From the NCBI GenBank assembly GCA_003665825.1, contig QPFY01000007.1, positions 620,001-684,000 of the forward strand: a stretch of 64,000 nt of DNA. Reading direction: 5' to 3'. The notes under the pieces are model-generated. The model did no database searches. It was not told the origin of the DNA and saw only the letters and a list, made by a program, of their open reading frames with translations. Positions 11,476 through 22,292 of the stretch are shown here, in pieces. Position 1 is the stretch's first letter. Each line of letters begins with the position of its first letter. This DNA comes from Microbotryum silenes-acaulis (Eukaryota; Basidiomycota; Microbotryomycetes; Microbotryales; Microbotryaceae). A program made the position numbers and the translations under genes.

Positions 11476-13482
11476 ATGGGCGTTCACGGTCTCACCTCCT
11501 TTGTCAACAAGCACCAGCCTCGTCTAAGCAAGACGCACGTTCTCACCTCTCCAACCGCGAAAGAACCTCCGACGGCTTTCATCATTGATGGGCTCGCTTT
11601 CACCGCTTACATTCTTCATAGCTCGGTCGGTTCGGTCACCCTCGATGGAGCTCGGGGAGGCAACTACACTGCGATCCGTCGATATGTCAAGAGGATCATC
11701 GAGTACGTCCGAGCCGTCGGTCTGGAGCCAGAGTTCGTCTGGGATGGTGAGTGCGGTCGGATCAACGGGCTATCGGGGGAACCGATCCTTTTCTGATCCA
11801 AGTTCGCCTTCGACAGGAGCCCATGGTGTTTCCAAGCTTTCCACCATCAAACAGCGCACCGAGCAAAAGATTGCCGCCGTTCGCGAATTCATGTCCTTCA
11901 ACGACAACCTCCGCGGGCAGGCCGACTTGATCTCGAACGCTACCGGCAGTCCCCTCCTCACTCGTTCGACTTTCATCTACGTCTTGAACGAGATGAAGGT
12001 CAAGATCCACTTTGCGTCTGGAGAAGCGGATTCTCCTACGGCGGAGATGGCCCAACGTCGCAATGGTTATGCCGTGTCGAATGACAGCGACTTTTTCATC
12101 TTTCCGGCGGAATGCAGAGGTGAGGGCTCCCAGTCTTTTCTCAGGGTGAAAGATCCGATTTAATTGCCGACTCGGTTTGCTCTTTGCCAGGCTATGTGCC
12201 GGTCGATTCGATTCACTTTGGTGACAACCGTTCCCCACTGCTCGAACCAGCGCACTCGACGACAAGCCCCCGACTCGAGTTCGAGGTATTCCAGCCCGCA
12301 CGCATCGCCGCAAGTCTGAATCTATCCCTCCACCGTCTACCCCTTCTCGCTGCACTGGCTGGTAACGATTTGGCCGACTATTACAAGCACTTCAAATTCG
12401 CCAGTCCTCCGACGCACTACGGCAGGGTTTGGGTCGATCATCGCGCCATCGCCTCGCGTCTTGGTTGCGTCCGGTTCACTACTTCTTCGCACGAGTCCGC
12501 TTTGCGTCAAGTGTTGCCATCGATGATGATGACCACCCTCGGCACCAAGATGCTACTGGAGAAGATCATATCCGACTTGACGACTTCTGCGGCCGGGTAC
12601 ACTTTGCAACCCATCGAGGATCTAGGACCGGATTTTCTCTTATCGCCTCGTTCTTCGGACACCGCCAACCGAGCCGAGTGTCGCAAGCTCTACCGCGAAA
12701 AGGCACTGGGCACCGGTAATCTTACTACCCTCACCCTCCAAGCGATGCAGACCGGTATCGCCGTCCCCAACAACCTCCTCGAGGAACCCAAGTTGCCTTC
12801 GACGGCAGTGACGATGGCTCGTCCGCTGCGCAAAATGGTCTACGCCGTGCTCGACGACGTCATTGGATTGGGTCGCTCGTCGATCGAAGAGTACTGTCGT
12901 CAGGGCAGTTATCTCCAGTCTGTTCGTATCGATATCTCGCGACTTGGTAGTCTCGTTGAAGACTTTGAGTCCTCGTGGTCGTCACCCATCATTCTGGCCC
13001 CCGAGCACGAGCGTGTGCGTTTCCTTTGCGCTCTTTTGCGCTACGAGGGTACCATCCCTCTTCATTCGAACAGAGCTTGGCCTTACTTCTCCCTCATCCT
13101 AGCCCTGCGTCACCTCCAACGACACGCTACCACGAAATGGAGCAAAGCCACCCTCCTAGCGGCCATCGCAACAGCCGTGATCCTCAAACTTCAACCGACC
13201 TACGATCGCATTTCGGAGCGAATCAAACTCCCCGCCGCCGCACCCCTGAATCACCTCCATCGATCAGCCGAACTACTTCAAACTTCTCACGCGCTGCAAA
13301 GTTTGATGGAGGTGTTGTTGTTGTGCGATCGCATGGTGCCGTTGCATATCACGTTCGATGGGTCGATGGTACATCGACTGTGGTCATTGGGGGACGGAGT
13401 GATGGAGACGTTGGGGGAGTATCTGACGGAGAGTCAACTGGACTTGGTCGAGGAGTTGATGGGGATGATCGAGGAGGAGTGA
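11476..13482 (+). CDS. Asteroid/XPG-like PIN nuclease-fold protein, tandem copy 2
   Basis: Three exons (11476-11746, 11817-12119, 12191-13482) encode 621 residues. It opens MGVHGLTSFVNKHQ and shares with copy 1 the landmarks FIIDGLAF, RGGNY, RAVGLEPE(I/F)VWDG, SGEADSPTAEMAQRRNGYAV, NDSDFFIFPA, ALAGNDLADYYKHF and the C-terminal ALRHLQ and LIYAVLDD-like blocks. Intron 1 is at the same codon and phase in both; intron 2 sits slightly later here, after FPAECRG rather than before DSDYF, so intron position has shifted since duplication. Spacing between the copies is 388 bp. This copy keeps the full NDSDFF acidic motif within one exon. Function is inferred from fold only. Confidence 0.8.
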
Positions 13483-13667
13483 GATTGTGTTTTCATTGAG
13501 GCTTGGAAGTATTAGGAGGCGGGAGCTTGATGCGAGTCGGGCGGGGTGTTGGAGAGCTTTTCTGTTTAGCAAAATTTTCGCTATAGTGAAGCGGATACGA
13601 CAAACAGATGAATTACAAATTATCGTTGGAAAAATTCTTCAGTTCTACAAGCTAAAGCATTCTTTTT

Positions 13668-14876
13668 TCACTCGGTATCAAAAAAGAGCAGCGAACGGAT
13701 CTCGATCGACTCGCGCAGCTCGACGCCTTCCTTGCCGAAAAAGCGCTCGTCCTTGAACGCCGTGTGAGGCGTCATCGGACCTCCCGATTCGTCGTTCGTC
13801 CAGCATTGGAGCATGACAGCTGTAATTGCATGAAAGTAAATGTGTCAGTTGACCTGAGCTGCAGCTGGAGTGGTTCTGTACCGCGCTAAGGTGGCTCACC
13901 TTCATCGGGTTGCATTTCAGAGAGGTAGTAGAAGCGATGGTTCGGGTTGAGCTGGACTTGGTAAGTCTCGCCTTCAGGAGTCGGTGGCTTGTACAAGAGA
14001 CGAGATTTGACGAGATCGTCCCTTGAGAGTGTCCTCGCATCCGCGTAAGCGAGAGGCATGTCGTATCTGTAAGCAACAATTGGTTGGAGGGTAAGGTTTA
14101 GTTCTCCCCTTTCATCCGGTCTTGCCAACCCGTTTTGCTACTTACACAGTCTTGAACGGTCGCCACAAATTGACGAGCTTGGCCTTTCCACGAAGTAGTC
14201 GTTCGCCCTCCTCTTTGGACTCGGCATGTCGAAGGACTCGACGAGCACCGGATTGTTCAGTCTGATCGACGTGGACCACAGGTACGGGTTTGCGATTCGT
14301 CGGTTCGTCGGGGGTTTCTTCGCCTTCTCGTTCGGCTCGTCGGATGGTGTGGTCAAAGATAATGACTTTGCTTGCCCCCGTCACCTTCTTGAGCAGACTG
14401 AGTGGGACGAACCTAAATACTTTATTAGTATGGGAAAGTTCGCTCGACTCGGAGGAAATAACATCATCGGGACCTACCGCTCGACCTCGGGGTAATACAC
14501 CTCGGTAATCTTGGCCTCATCCTGCCAATCCTCGTACTTCATCTTGGTGTTCCTCTCCTCGATATCGGGAACGATTTGGAACCCCGTGACATCGATCGCG
14601 GTTTGGGCCGGATCTACGCCTCGCAAGTCGTAGATTGGGAATTGCACGTGCTTGGGCGTGACGTTGGATTGGCGGCTCTTGCCTCCTGGGGCGGGGTATT
14701 GAGTGGTCCATGGGACCTCTGCAAAGTCAGAAATTGGTATCAGTCACGATCCAGAGTGCGTAAAGAGGTCAGAGCCGTGACTGACCTCCATTGGGTGGCG
14801 GTTGGAAGTAGGACAGGTCGGCGTAGATGTGGGGAGCCGAGTCCGGCAAGAGCTGAGGGAGTAGAGTGGCGGTCAT
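13668..14876 (-). CDS. AsaB/CmcJ-family putative 2-oxoglutarate-dependent oxygenase
   Basis: Five exons (14876-14786, 14718-14478, 14412-14146, 14066-13900, 13819-13668) encode 305 residues. The ordered blocks TEVYYPEVERFVPLSLLKKV, KVIIFDHTIRR, PVPVVHVDQTE, LVNLWRPFKTV, YDMPLAYADARTLSRDDLV, RFYYLSEMQPDEAVMLQCW and GPMTPHTAFKD correspond to the fungal family annotated as GA4 desaturase, hydroxylase AsaB or CmcJ-like. VHVDQT (His, Asp) and TPHTAF (His) are the likely Fe(II) ligands, and the following Arg would bind 2-oxoglutarate. The natural substrate is unknown; members occur in secondary-metabolite clusters and alone. No pathway partners lie nearby, so a stand-alone role is more likely here. 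Confidence 0.78.
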
Positions 14877-15636
14877 GGTTGGGGTGGGATGAAACTTAGA
14901 TTGGTGTGATGCAGAGACGAAGAAGGATGAACGAGAGAGTTGAGATGCAAGTCGTTCAGCGAAAGAGCAGCTCTTACTCAGCCGGCCGGTTCCTCGGTTC
15001 CTCGGCGCCATGACGTGCTTTGTAGTCAGCTGACCAATCGCGCTGGGTCCACCTTGAAGGGCGTCAGTTTTTAAGCATGCCAGAACCACGACGATACCTA
15101 AGCAATCCAGTTTGGTGCTTGACAAAGCAGTCACTGTCGAGTCTGCGTCGAGTCGTTTCACGAGATGTATCTACCCTTTTTGCGAGGAAACCCCGCCCGC
15201 GGCGTTTCTTCGACTTTCTTCAGCCTGCTGCGTCGGGTCACATCCCTCGATCGGCCGATCGAGGCGAATTTGGTCCAGCCGGTTGTCAATTCCGAGATCA
15301 CCGTCTCGCAATTGATAGATGACAAAATTGACATCTCGATCGGGAAGAGCTCCTCGTCCAGGAATCAAGCGCCCGATTGTGGCTCGATGAAAAATAGGGG
15401 CTACTCCTCATCTCTTCGGAGCGTCCCGGCGCTCTATTGTTGTCTGGCGGTTTTCGATAGACACCGCAGAAAACCAAAGGCCACTCTTACTGCAAGTCCT
15501 GTTCACTTGTTGGGGAGCTGACGTCTTTGGCCGCCGGTCGATCGGAGAGCGCGGCCCCACCCCATCGACTTGATTCGAGACCCCACACTTCGCAGACCTC
15601 TCCACGGTTCCGTCAACGCACCTCCTCCACCCCAAC
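14877..15636. other. Divergent intergenic region, no gene seen
   Basis: Shared upstream region of the AsaB-like (-) and HAD phosphatase (+) genes. Open frames on both strands are short and compositionally unlike the neighbours. No TATA-like or repeat signal is convincing. Confidence 0.4.
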
Positions 15637-16663
15637 ATGTCTTCCCCACCTCTCCCACAAATCAAAGGTATCCTCTTCGACATGGACGGGCTATTGATCG
15701 ATTCCGAACGTATCTACACCCAAGTCTCGAACCAAGTCCTCGCTCCTTACGGTAAAGAAATGACTTGGGAGATCAAAGCTGGGATCATGGGACGGCCCGC
15801 TTTGGACGCAGCGACCTATCTCGTCAAAGCGACGGGGATTGAACTGGAACCACAAGTCTTGTTGGAACTGATGGATGCCAAGGTGCAGGAAGCGTTTGCT
15901 AAGGTACAACCTTTGCCGGGGGCGGTCAAGTTGGTCAGTTGAGGTGACTGCGAATTGGCGTCTTGAGTGGTAATGGAGGAGCTGATTCGTGCGCTCGTCA
16001 ACCCGTCAGGTGCAACATCTGGAAAAGCACGGTATTCCCATCGCTGCAAGTTACTACCCCCTGCATCTACCTCCCCATTCCGTGAATCTTCACTCAAACC
16101 CCACTCTTACCCGTCCTAGATCGCAACCGGGTCCAAAGCCAAAAATATGGCCATCAAATCCACCCATCTCCCCAACCTCTTCAAGCCTTTCGGGACAAGA
16201 ATTATGGTGGGCGATGATCCTTGCTTGCAAGGTATGCCAGATCCTCCCTCTCGGACATCGTTCCCCCAAAAACCTGATCTGATCTTCCGCCCGCAACCCC
16301 CCATCAGGTAAAGGCAAACCCGACCCTACCATCTTTATCGAAGCCGCGAAACGACATTTGGACTTTGATTGCGACGAGTCCAGATCCAGAGTGTTGGTAT
16401 TTGAAGATGGAGCACCGGGGATCAGAGCGGCGAGATCTGCTGGGATGCCAGGTCAGTTCAGAGTTTGACGAACAAAGTGCTCTATGAACCTTTGGGGTGG
16501 GTAGAAAGCTGATTTTTCCCATTTTTCCTTTGACCTGACAGTGGTTTGGGTCCCCGATCCGGAATTACTCAAAACGATGGGTGATCACGACCTAGACCCG
16601 ACGCAGATCCTCAACTCGTTGGTAGATTTCGTCCCTGAAGAATGGGGGTTACCTCCTTATTGA
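15637..16663 (+). CDS. HAD-superfamily phosphatase (pseudouridine-5'-phosphatase-like)
   Basis: Five exons (15637-15933, 16010-16045, 16120-16231, 16308-16451, 16542-16663) encode 236 residues. Motif I is FDMDGLLIDSE (nucleophile and acid Asp), motif II IATGSK, the motif III Lys lies in GKGKPDP, and motif IV is VLVFEDGAPG. The helical cap between motifs I and II is of the subclass I type found in HDHD1/pseudouridine-5'-phosphatase and sugar-phosphate phosphatases. The second intron begins with GC rather than GT: only a GCAAGT donor at 16046 keeps motif II (IATGSK) in frame. The gene converges on eRF1 with 174 bp between stops. The exact substrate cannot be told from sequence. Confidence 0.82.
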
Positions 16664-16837
16664 ATAAAGCTACATCTTGGCCTTCTTGTAATCTTATCCT
16701 TATCCGTCAAGACTCCCTGGAGAAGTATTGCTTGGAAAGTAAAAGATGGTGGTGGTGGTATTACATCAGAATGGAAAGAAAGAAGGAGTGAACGGTTCGG
16801 CGGATTTTGTTTTTACACGAGCGTCGATGTAAGGCGT

Positions 16838-19085
16838 CTAGTACGGGTCGTCGTCATCCGACATGAACTCGTCGTCAAAGTCCTGTAAAGAAATCGAAGC
16901 AAGGCAGATGGGTTAAGCTGGGCTCGTCAGGTTGGGGTCTCTCAGGCATTGGGTCGATTACTCACGTCCAATGCCTCGGCAATGACTGTAAAGTCGACTT
17001 TGTATCGGAGCAAGCCACTACAGATGAAAGAGAAGTGAGGAGTGAGTTTTTCTGTGGAGAGAGGTTACCGTAAACAGAGCATAACGGCTCACCCGATCCC
17101 ACCGAAGCCCTTGACGAACTGCGATCCTTCCTGACTACGGCTGTGGGGTGAGACGAGAAAACAACAGCAGCGTCAGCGAACCAGCCCTGCACTCGGTGGA
17201 TCCATCACCGTTTCTGACTGACTTGGTAACAAATTCCAACTCGCACCCAAACGTCTTGTAGTTATCCGACAACCATTCCAACAGCGGCATCGGTTCTTGC
17301 GCCTGCTCCATCTCCAACCCCGTAAGCTTATCGATAAACTTGGCCCGATCGACCTCGGAAAGTGCATTGATCCCCGTAGCAGACATTTGATTATCGATCT
17401 TGGCGTTGGATGCGGTAGGTGGTGGAGCGGCGGTATGAACGACGAGTTCGGCCCCCGTCGATTCGCGGAGAACGTGGCGTGTGACGTCGAGGTTCTCCCA
17501 TACGATCAGGGTTTCGACGGCACCCATTTCTAAACCGCGCAAGGTGTCTTCGACACCGAAGCAGTATTTGCCCGTGTCGAGTGAAATCTCGTCAAAGTAT
17601 TTTTGGATGAGTCTGGGAGAGTCGGAGGGTTTGAGTAAGCACTTGGCCGTCAGATCAGGTTCGTGGGGTGGGGGTGGGGTGAACTGACTTCTTCTCCTGA
17701 ACGAATTTGACATTGCTCAATGACTCTGCTGCAAGCTCGATCGCCTGGTTGAAACCGTTCTCCCCACCGTACGACACATCAACGACCTTGATAACCTTTG
17801 CGACCAAACGTTGATCAAACATATCGGACTGGTTCAACTCGGTCTTGAAATCGGCCGAACCGGCCAGGACGAGGCCCTGGACGTTGACCTTGTCATCGGT
17901 GATGAAATGCTGCACGGCCAATTCGGCGACCTTGCGCACGTAATTGTGTCGCTTCTCCATACGCAGACGCGCGAAACGCAACGCCGATTGTCCACCCCGT
18001 CCGTGCTTCTTGGGAAGGTCGACGGAGAATTTGTGGATGACTTCGCGCGTGTTGCCGGCGAGGGTGCCGAAGAGGGCGCCGTTTCCGTCCATGATGATGA
18101 AGCCGAACTTGGCGTCGGATTCGAGTAGTTCGGCGAGGGCGTCGGTGTGGAACTTGTTGTCGCACAGGTACAGGGAGGTGTTGATCGGTTTGAACGCTGT
18201 GGGTGGTTGGGGGGTCAATGGAAAGGAGCGCGACATGTGCCAGGTGGTGGTCAATGCTGGGTTTTCCCCCTTCCTAGCCCACAATCGGACTCACGCTCAA
18301 AGTCAAAGTTGACCTTCTTCTCCTTGCCTTCGTCGGTGAGGATGGTGCCGCAGTAGACGATGAGGCCGTTCGGGGGCACCTTGTTGTAGAGCTTGAGTCG
18401 CTGCTGGGTCGAGGTGATGGCCGCGAGTACGGACAGTCGGTTCACACGCGACTTGATGTTGGAAGCTGTGCACGGAGTACGGAGTACGGGGGGTGAGTGT
18501 GAATCCCCAACGCGTCAGGACCCCCTGCGGCCGGCTGCAAATTGCAAACTGACCTGTTCCATATTCCTGGGTGAGCATACCCGAGATCTGGGAGATCTGA
18601 GCTCTGTTGGTTCGCACGAAGAGGTCCGTCTCAGTCGTCTGCTGCGCCCAACCCCAGACGAACCCTTGGGGCCACTTACTTTGGTGGGATGATGAGCGAG
18701 ATCATGGACGTTCCTGTGGCGATCCAAGGTGTCGAGAGTGTCAGCGCCAAGGGTCGTGTCGTGTGTGAGCGAATAGCGAAGGCCGCGCCACGGCATCATC
18801 GCGGAAACGAAGGAGCAGATGGACATCACTTGCCAGCTCCTCGGGCGGCCTGTAGACTTTGTACTGTGTAAAGAATGGAAACCCGATCAAGATAAACGTC
18901 AGCACCTGATTCTTCGTGGGGCGTCGGCCGAGACCAGCTCGATACATGCAGCGACGACCGGTTCTATGGCGGCCACAGCGCTCGCACGAGCTCGTTCGCA
19001 CTACGACGACTGCGTACAACTTACCGAGCTTCTTGACCTTCCACACGGCAATGTTCTGCTCGGCCATATCCGCCGCGCTCGACAT
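16838..19085 (-). CDS. SUP45: Eukaryotic peptide chain release factor 1 (eRF1)
   Basis: eRF1 reads all three stop codons in the ribosomal A site and triggers peptidyl-tRNA hydrolysis together with the GTPase eRF3. The start [20 protein letters not shown] is followed by [25 protein letters not shown] (the NIKS stop-decoding loop), [17 protein letters not shown] (the GGQ hydrolysis loop), the minidomain and C domain ([39 protein letters not shown]), and an acidic end [13 protein letters not shown]. About ten exons; the last are 17017-16966 and 16882-16838. The exon ending at 18834 needs a GCAAGT donor (GC-AG intron) to give ARGAGTSMIS; the adjacent GT option breaks frame. The usual Asn of ARGNGTS is Ala here. 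Confidence 0.95.
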
Positions 19086-19715
19086 GATGGGACAAAAAGT
19101 CGGGGGCTCGTAGGTAGGTAGCAGGTAGGTGCAGGTAAGGAAGGCAGTGAACGGCAGCCGGGTGAGACTGAGCGGGCGACCGGGCGCGCCAACTGCGAAG
19201 CCGAGTCCACGACGGCACGCTGACGGCACCAGCCAGACTGCACCGCAGGCACCGCTCGGCTGCTGGCGAGTCGGCCGCGCAGAACGCAAGAAAGGGGGCA
19301 CGACGTGCACACACACAAGTCCGGAGAAAATGACGAGCACTGCCGACTTTCCAGAAAAAATTCAAGGCCTGACGAGCACGAAGTTCCAGAATAAAGGTCT
19401 GACTCGAATTTCGAGGAGCAGCAGGACAAATGATGCAAAGTCGCTACACGGAGTCGGTACGGGTCAACTCGACTGCAGTGCACTCTGCAGGGAAAGCTTG
19501 ACGGTGCACCGCTTGGCACGCCGGGAAGGCGCTGAGGGACCGGACTTTGGCTCGACTCTCGGCTGTCTCGCTGTGCAACGCCACCGTCCCCAGCGGTGTT
19601 CAACACGATGATGCGGTTGCAAGTATCGCTTTCCATTCATCCGCGATAAAGAACCCGAACCCGAACCCGAACCCGAACCCGAACCTGACCTGACCTTCCC
19701 CCTCTCACACTGCAG
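19086..19715. other. Divergent intergenic region with (GAACCC)n tract
   Basis: Promoter side of eRF1 (-) and of the DUF2415-like gene (+), whose first exon must lie in the right-hand part. A candidate first exon, ATGATGCGGTTG at 19608, precedes a GTATCG donor but does not give the right phase. No further gene is seen. Confidence 0.4.
19649..19685. repeat. Short hexanucleotide tandem tract (GAACCC)n
   Basis: About six near-perfect units of GAACCC, ending GAACCTGACCTGACC. It resembles a degenerate telomere-like hexamer only superficially and probably arose by slippage in the 5' region of the WD-protein gene. Confidence 0.7.
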
Positions 19716-21999
19716 GACCAGCCACCTACTCCTGCCACCGGACCATCCCCACGCGGCTCATTCGACCGCGCTGACCACTACGGCGTCGCACCCACAACTA
19801 CGCGACCTCGTCGTCTGTCCACCCGAGGACCCAGACGCCGTCGTCGTAGTGTGCTACGACCGAATCGTCCGACATTCCCTCCTGCACAATGTCAGTGTTG
19901 CTGCCCTGATGGGTCTCCCGTCGACGGCCCGGGTCATCGTCGCTCGTTCACGCGCGTCACGTGGCCCCGCCGCCCCCACACTTGCATCACGTCACCCTGC
20001 GCCAACGCTCGCCTTCGTGATCTGGGACTGCACCCGTGAACTGAACCTGACTCGTTCCAATCCCTTCCAGGTTGATCCGATCGTGACCAAGCTCAATTTC
20101 TGCCCTTCGACGTTGGCCTATGGCTGTGGCTTGATCGCCGTCGGCGGCCAACTGTCCGAACTCGCGCTCAGGTCCGCCCATCCCGACCCGACCTGGTCAG
20201 TACCCAGTGGGCACAGCCACACCATCACTTGCGAGTTCTCACTCTAGAGTAACCTCTTTCTCAGGTCACATCAAATCACCGACTCGTCCGCTGGCTCGAT
20301 CAACAACTCGATCTTCATCGGACCCAGTCCACTCCTTCCCGATCGACCCCGTCTGCTCGTCAGCAACAATGACGCCTCCATCAAGATCTATGACGTCGCC
20401 GGCGAGGTACCCGACTATAGAGCCGGAGCTAGGAGACGAAAGCGCACCCGGCGGCAGCTCCATCTCGGTGGCTCCTCGGAACGATCCATGACCATGACTG
20501 AGGTCGGACGGGCCGAGTGGGGGGGCCGAGTCGATGCGACCATGTCCGATTCTTCGACATCCCACCCTCCGATCAGATCTTCATGGCTCGATCAGAGCAC
20601 CAACAGAGCCGAGGAATTATCCAACGACTCGTCTTCGAACGAGTCCATAGAGGAGCACGGCACATACGATACTGGGGGTACTTGCCGCCTCGTCCCCCTG
20701 GGCCACTCTCACGATCTCCACTTTGACACGGCCATCAACCACACTTCGGTCTCCCCCGATGGTCGTCGACTTGTCGCCGTGGGCGACACGAACGAAGTTT
20801 TTCTCTACGACGTCTCCCTTTTGGGTGAATATACCTTTGTGCACTCGTTCGAAGCCTCCGAGGACGCTTCGTTCTCGAGCGACTGGTCCCAAACGGGGGA
20901 CAAGTTCGCCGTCGCAAGTCAAGATGGTTACGTCCACGTCTACGACGTACGCTACATGCCTAGATCAGGATCCGGTCCTTCCGAATCCCCACCCAGAAAA
21001 TTAGCGACGATCAAATCGACCCAAGCGGGACCTCCAGGAGCGATTCGCAAAGTCAAGTTCAGTCCCGGGAATCGCGTCGATGGGGAATTGCTTGCGTTTA
21101 CGGAACACCGTTCAAAGGTCCATATCGTCGATGCGAGGACATGGGATCAATCTCAGATCGTTGAGGTACTGCCTCCGAGGAATCCGGATGGGGTTTATTC
21201 GTTGGGACAAGAGGTGCCGTTGCCCCCTCCTTCGAGAAGACCCGTGCGGGCCGAGGGCCAGGCGAATGGGAATGGGAATGCGATGGCATCGACGAGTTAT
21301 GGGACCCAGGATATCGCGTACAGGAGGTTGCTTCAGGGTGCGACGGGCCTTTTTTCTCGCGAGGCGATAGAAGTGAGCCAACGATTGCGTGAACGGAGCA
21401 TGGCTGATAATCCGGAGCAAGAGGGCACGACGGCGACGATCGTGCATTCACGACGGAGGCCGGGTCAAGGAAGGGGGATGTATGAAGATGATGAAGAAGA
21501 GGAGGGAGACGAAGATGAAGAAGTCGATGATGAAGAAGAAGGGGAGGAAGAGGAATGCCCACCCGACACATCAACAATCTTCATCCGGTCCTCTGCACCC
21601 ACGAACGTCGCTCCGACCCTCTTGAATCGTTTCCTCCCTGATCCCCGACAACCATCTTCAACGCAAACCTTTGGTTCCGCCCCGCCCCTCCCTCTTCTCC
21701 AACCACCAACAACCACAGCAGGCCGTTCCCCACCCCCAGGCTGGCGTCCAGGTCTATCAGGCTACACGCCCCTATCGACCTACTCGACCTTCATCTCCCC
21801 TGGTCGAGCAGGTTCAAGAAGAACGGGCTATCAACCTACTTCCCAGTACTTCCCTACGGATAGTACCCCGATGGATCTGTTGGGCTTGGATTGGGATGAA
21901 GAAGGAGGGAGGTTGGTGGTGGCTACTGAAGGGAGGGTTTGGGAATGGAACGTGGATCGGAGGGGGAGGAGGTGTTTTGGCGAGGGGGAGTGGAGATGA
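19716..21999 (+). CDS. WD-repeat protein of the DUF2415 type (5' end incomplete)
   Basis: The supported exons are 19716-19890 (acceptor CTGCAG; encodes HPQLRDLVVCPPEDPDAVV), 20071-20195 and 20265-21999. Beta-propeller blades show as TLAYGCGLIAVGGQLSELA, PRLLVSNNDASIKIYDVAG, SPDGRRLVAVGDTNEVFLYD, GDKFAVASQDGYVHVYDVR and GELLAFTEHRSKVHIVDAR. Near the C-terminus LLGLDWDEEGGRLVVATEGRVWEWNVD (given here only as the landmarks GLDWDEEG and VWEWNVD) matches my memory of the fungal DUF2415 signature. Between them is a 150-residue low-complexity insert with an acidic DDEEEEGDEDEE run. Molecular function is unknown; such propellers usually scaffold complexes. The start codon must be in an upstream exon I could not phase. 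Confidence 0.7.
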
Positions 22000-22292
22000 A
22001 TGGGGTGGGGCTTTCGGTGAGAGTTCGGCTTATGGATGGGGATGGTTGTGAAAGGGCGCGCGTGTGTGTATGATCACAATATTTGTTTTTGTACTTCATT
22101 GCAGCGGATCTTAACATCGTCTCGTTTCTTTTTTTGATCGCTAGCATGCTATTGTCGTGATTAACCGTGCAATTTCAAATGTCTGCATTACAGATCTCGT
22201 CATCATTCAGAGAAGGATACGTTAATGGGAAGCAGTGGTACACGTGTGTCTATGTGCGGCTAGGGGTACACTGCAGGCTTTGGTTTCAGGAC

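Noticed and set aside
13668..16663. Possible secondary-metabolite cluster around the AsaB-like oxygenase
   Set aside because: The neighbours are a HAD phosphatase, eRF1 and Asteroid-like genes; no synthase, transporter or regulator is present.
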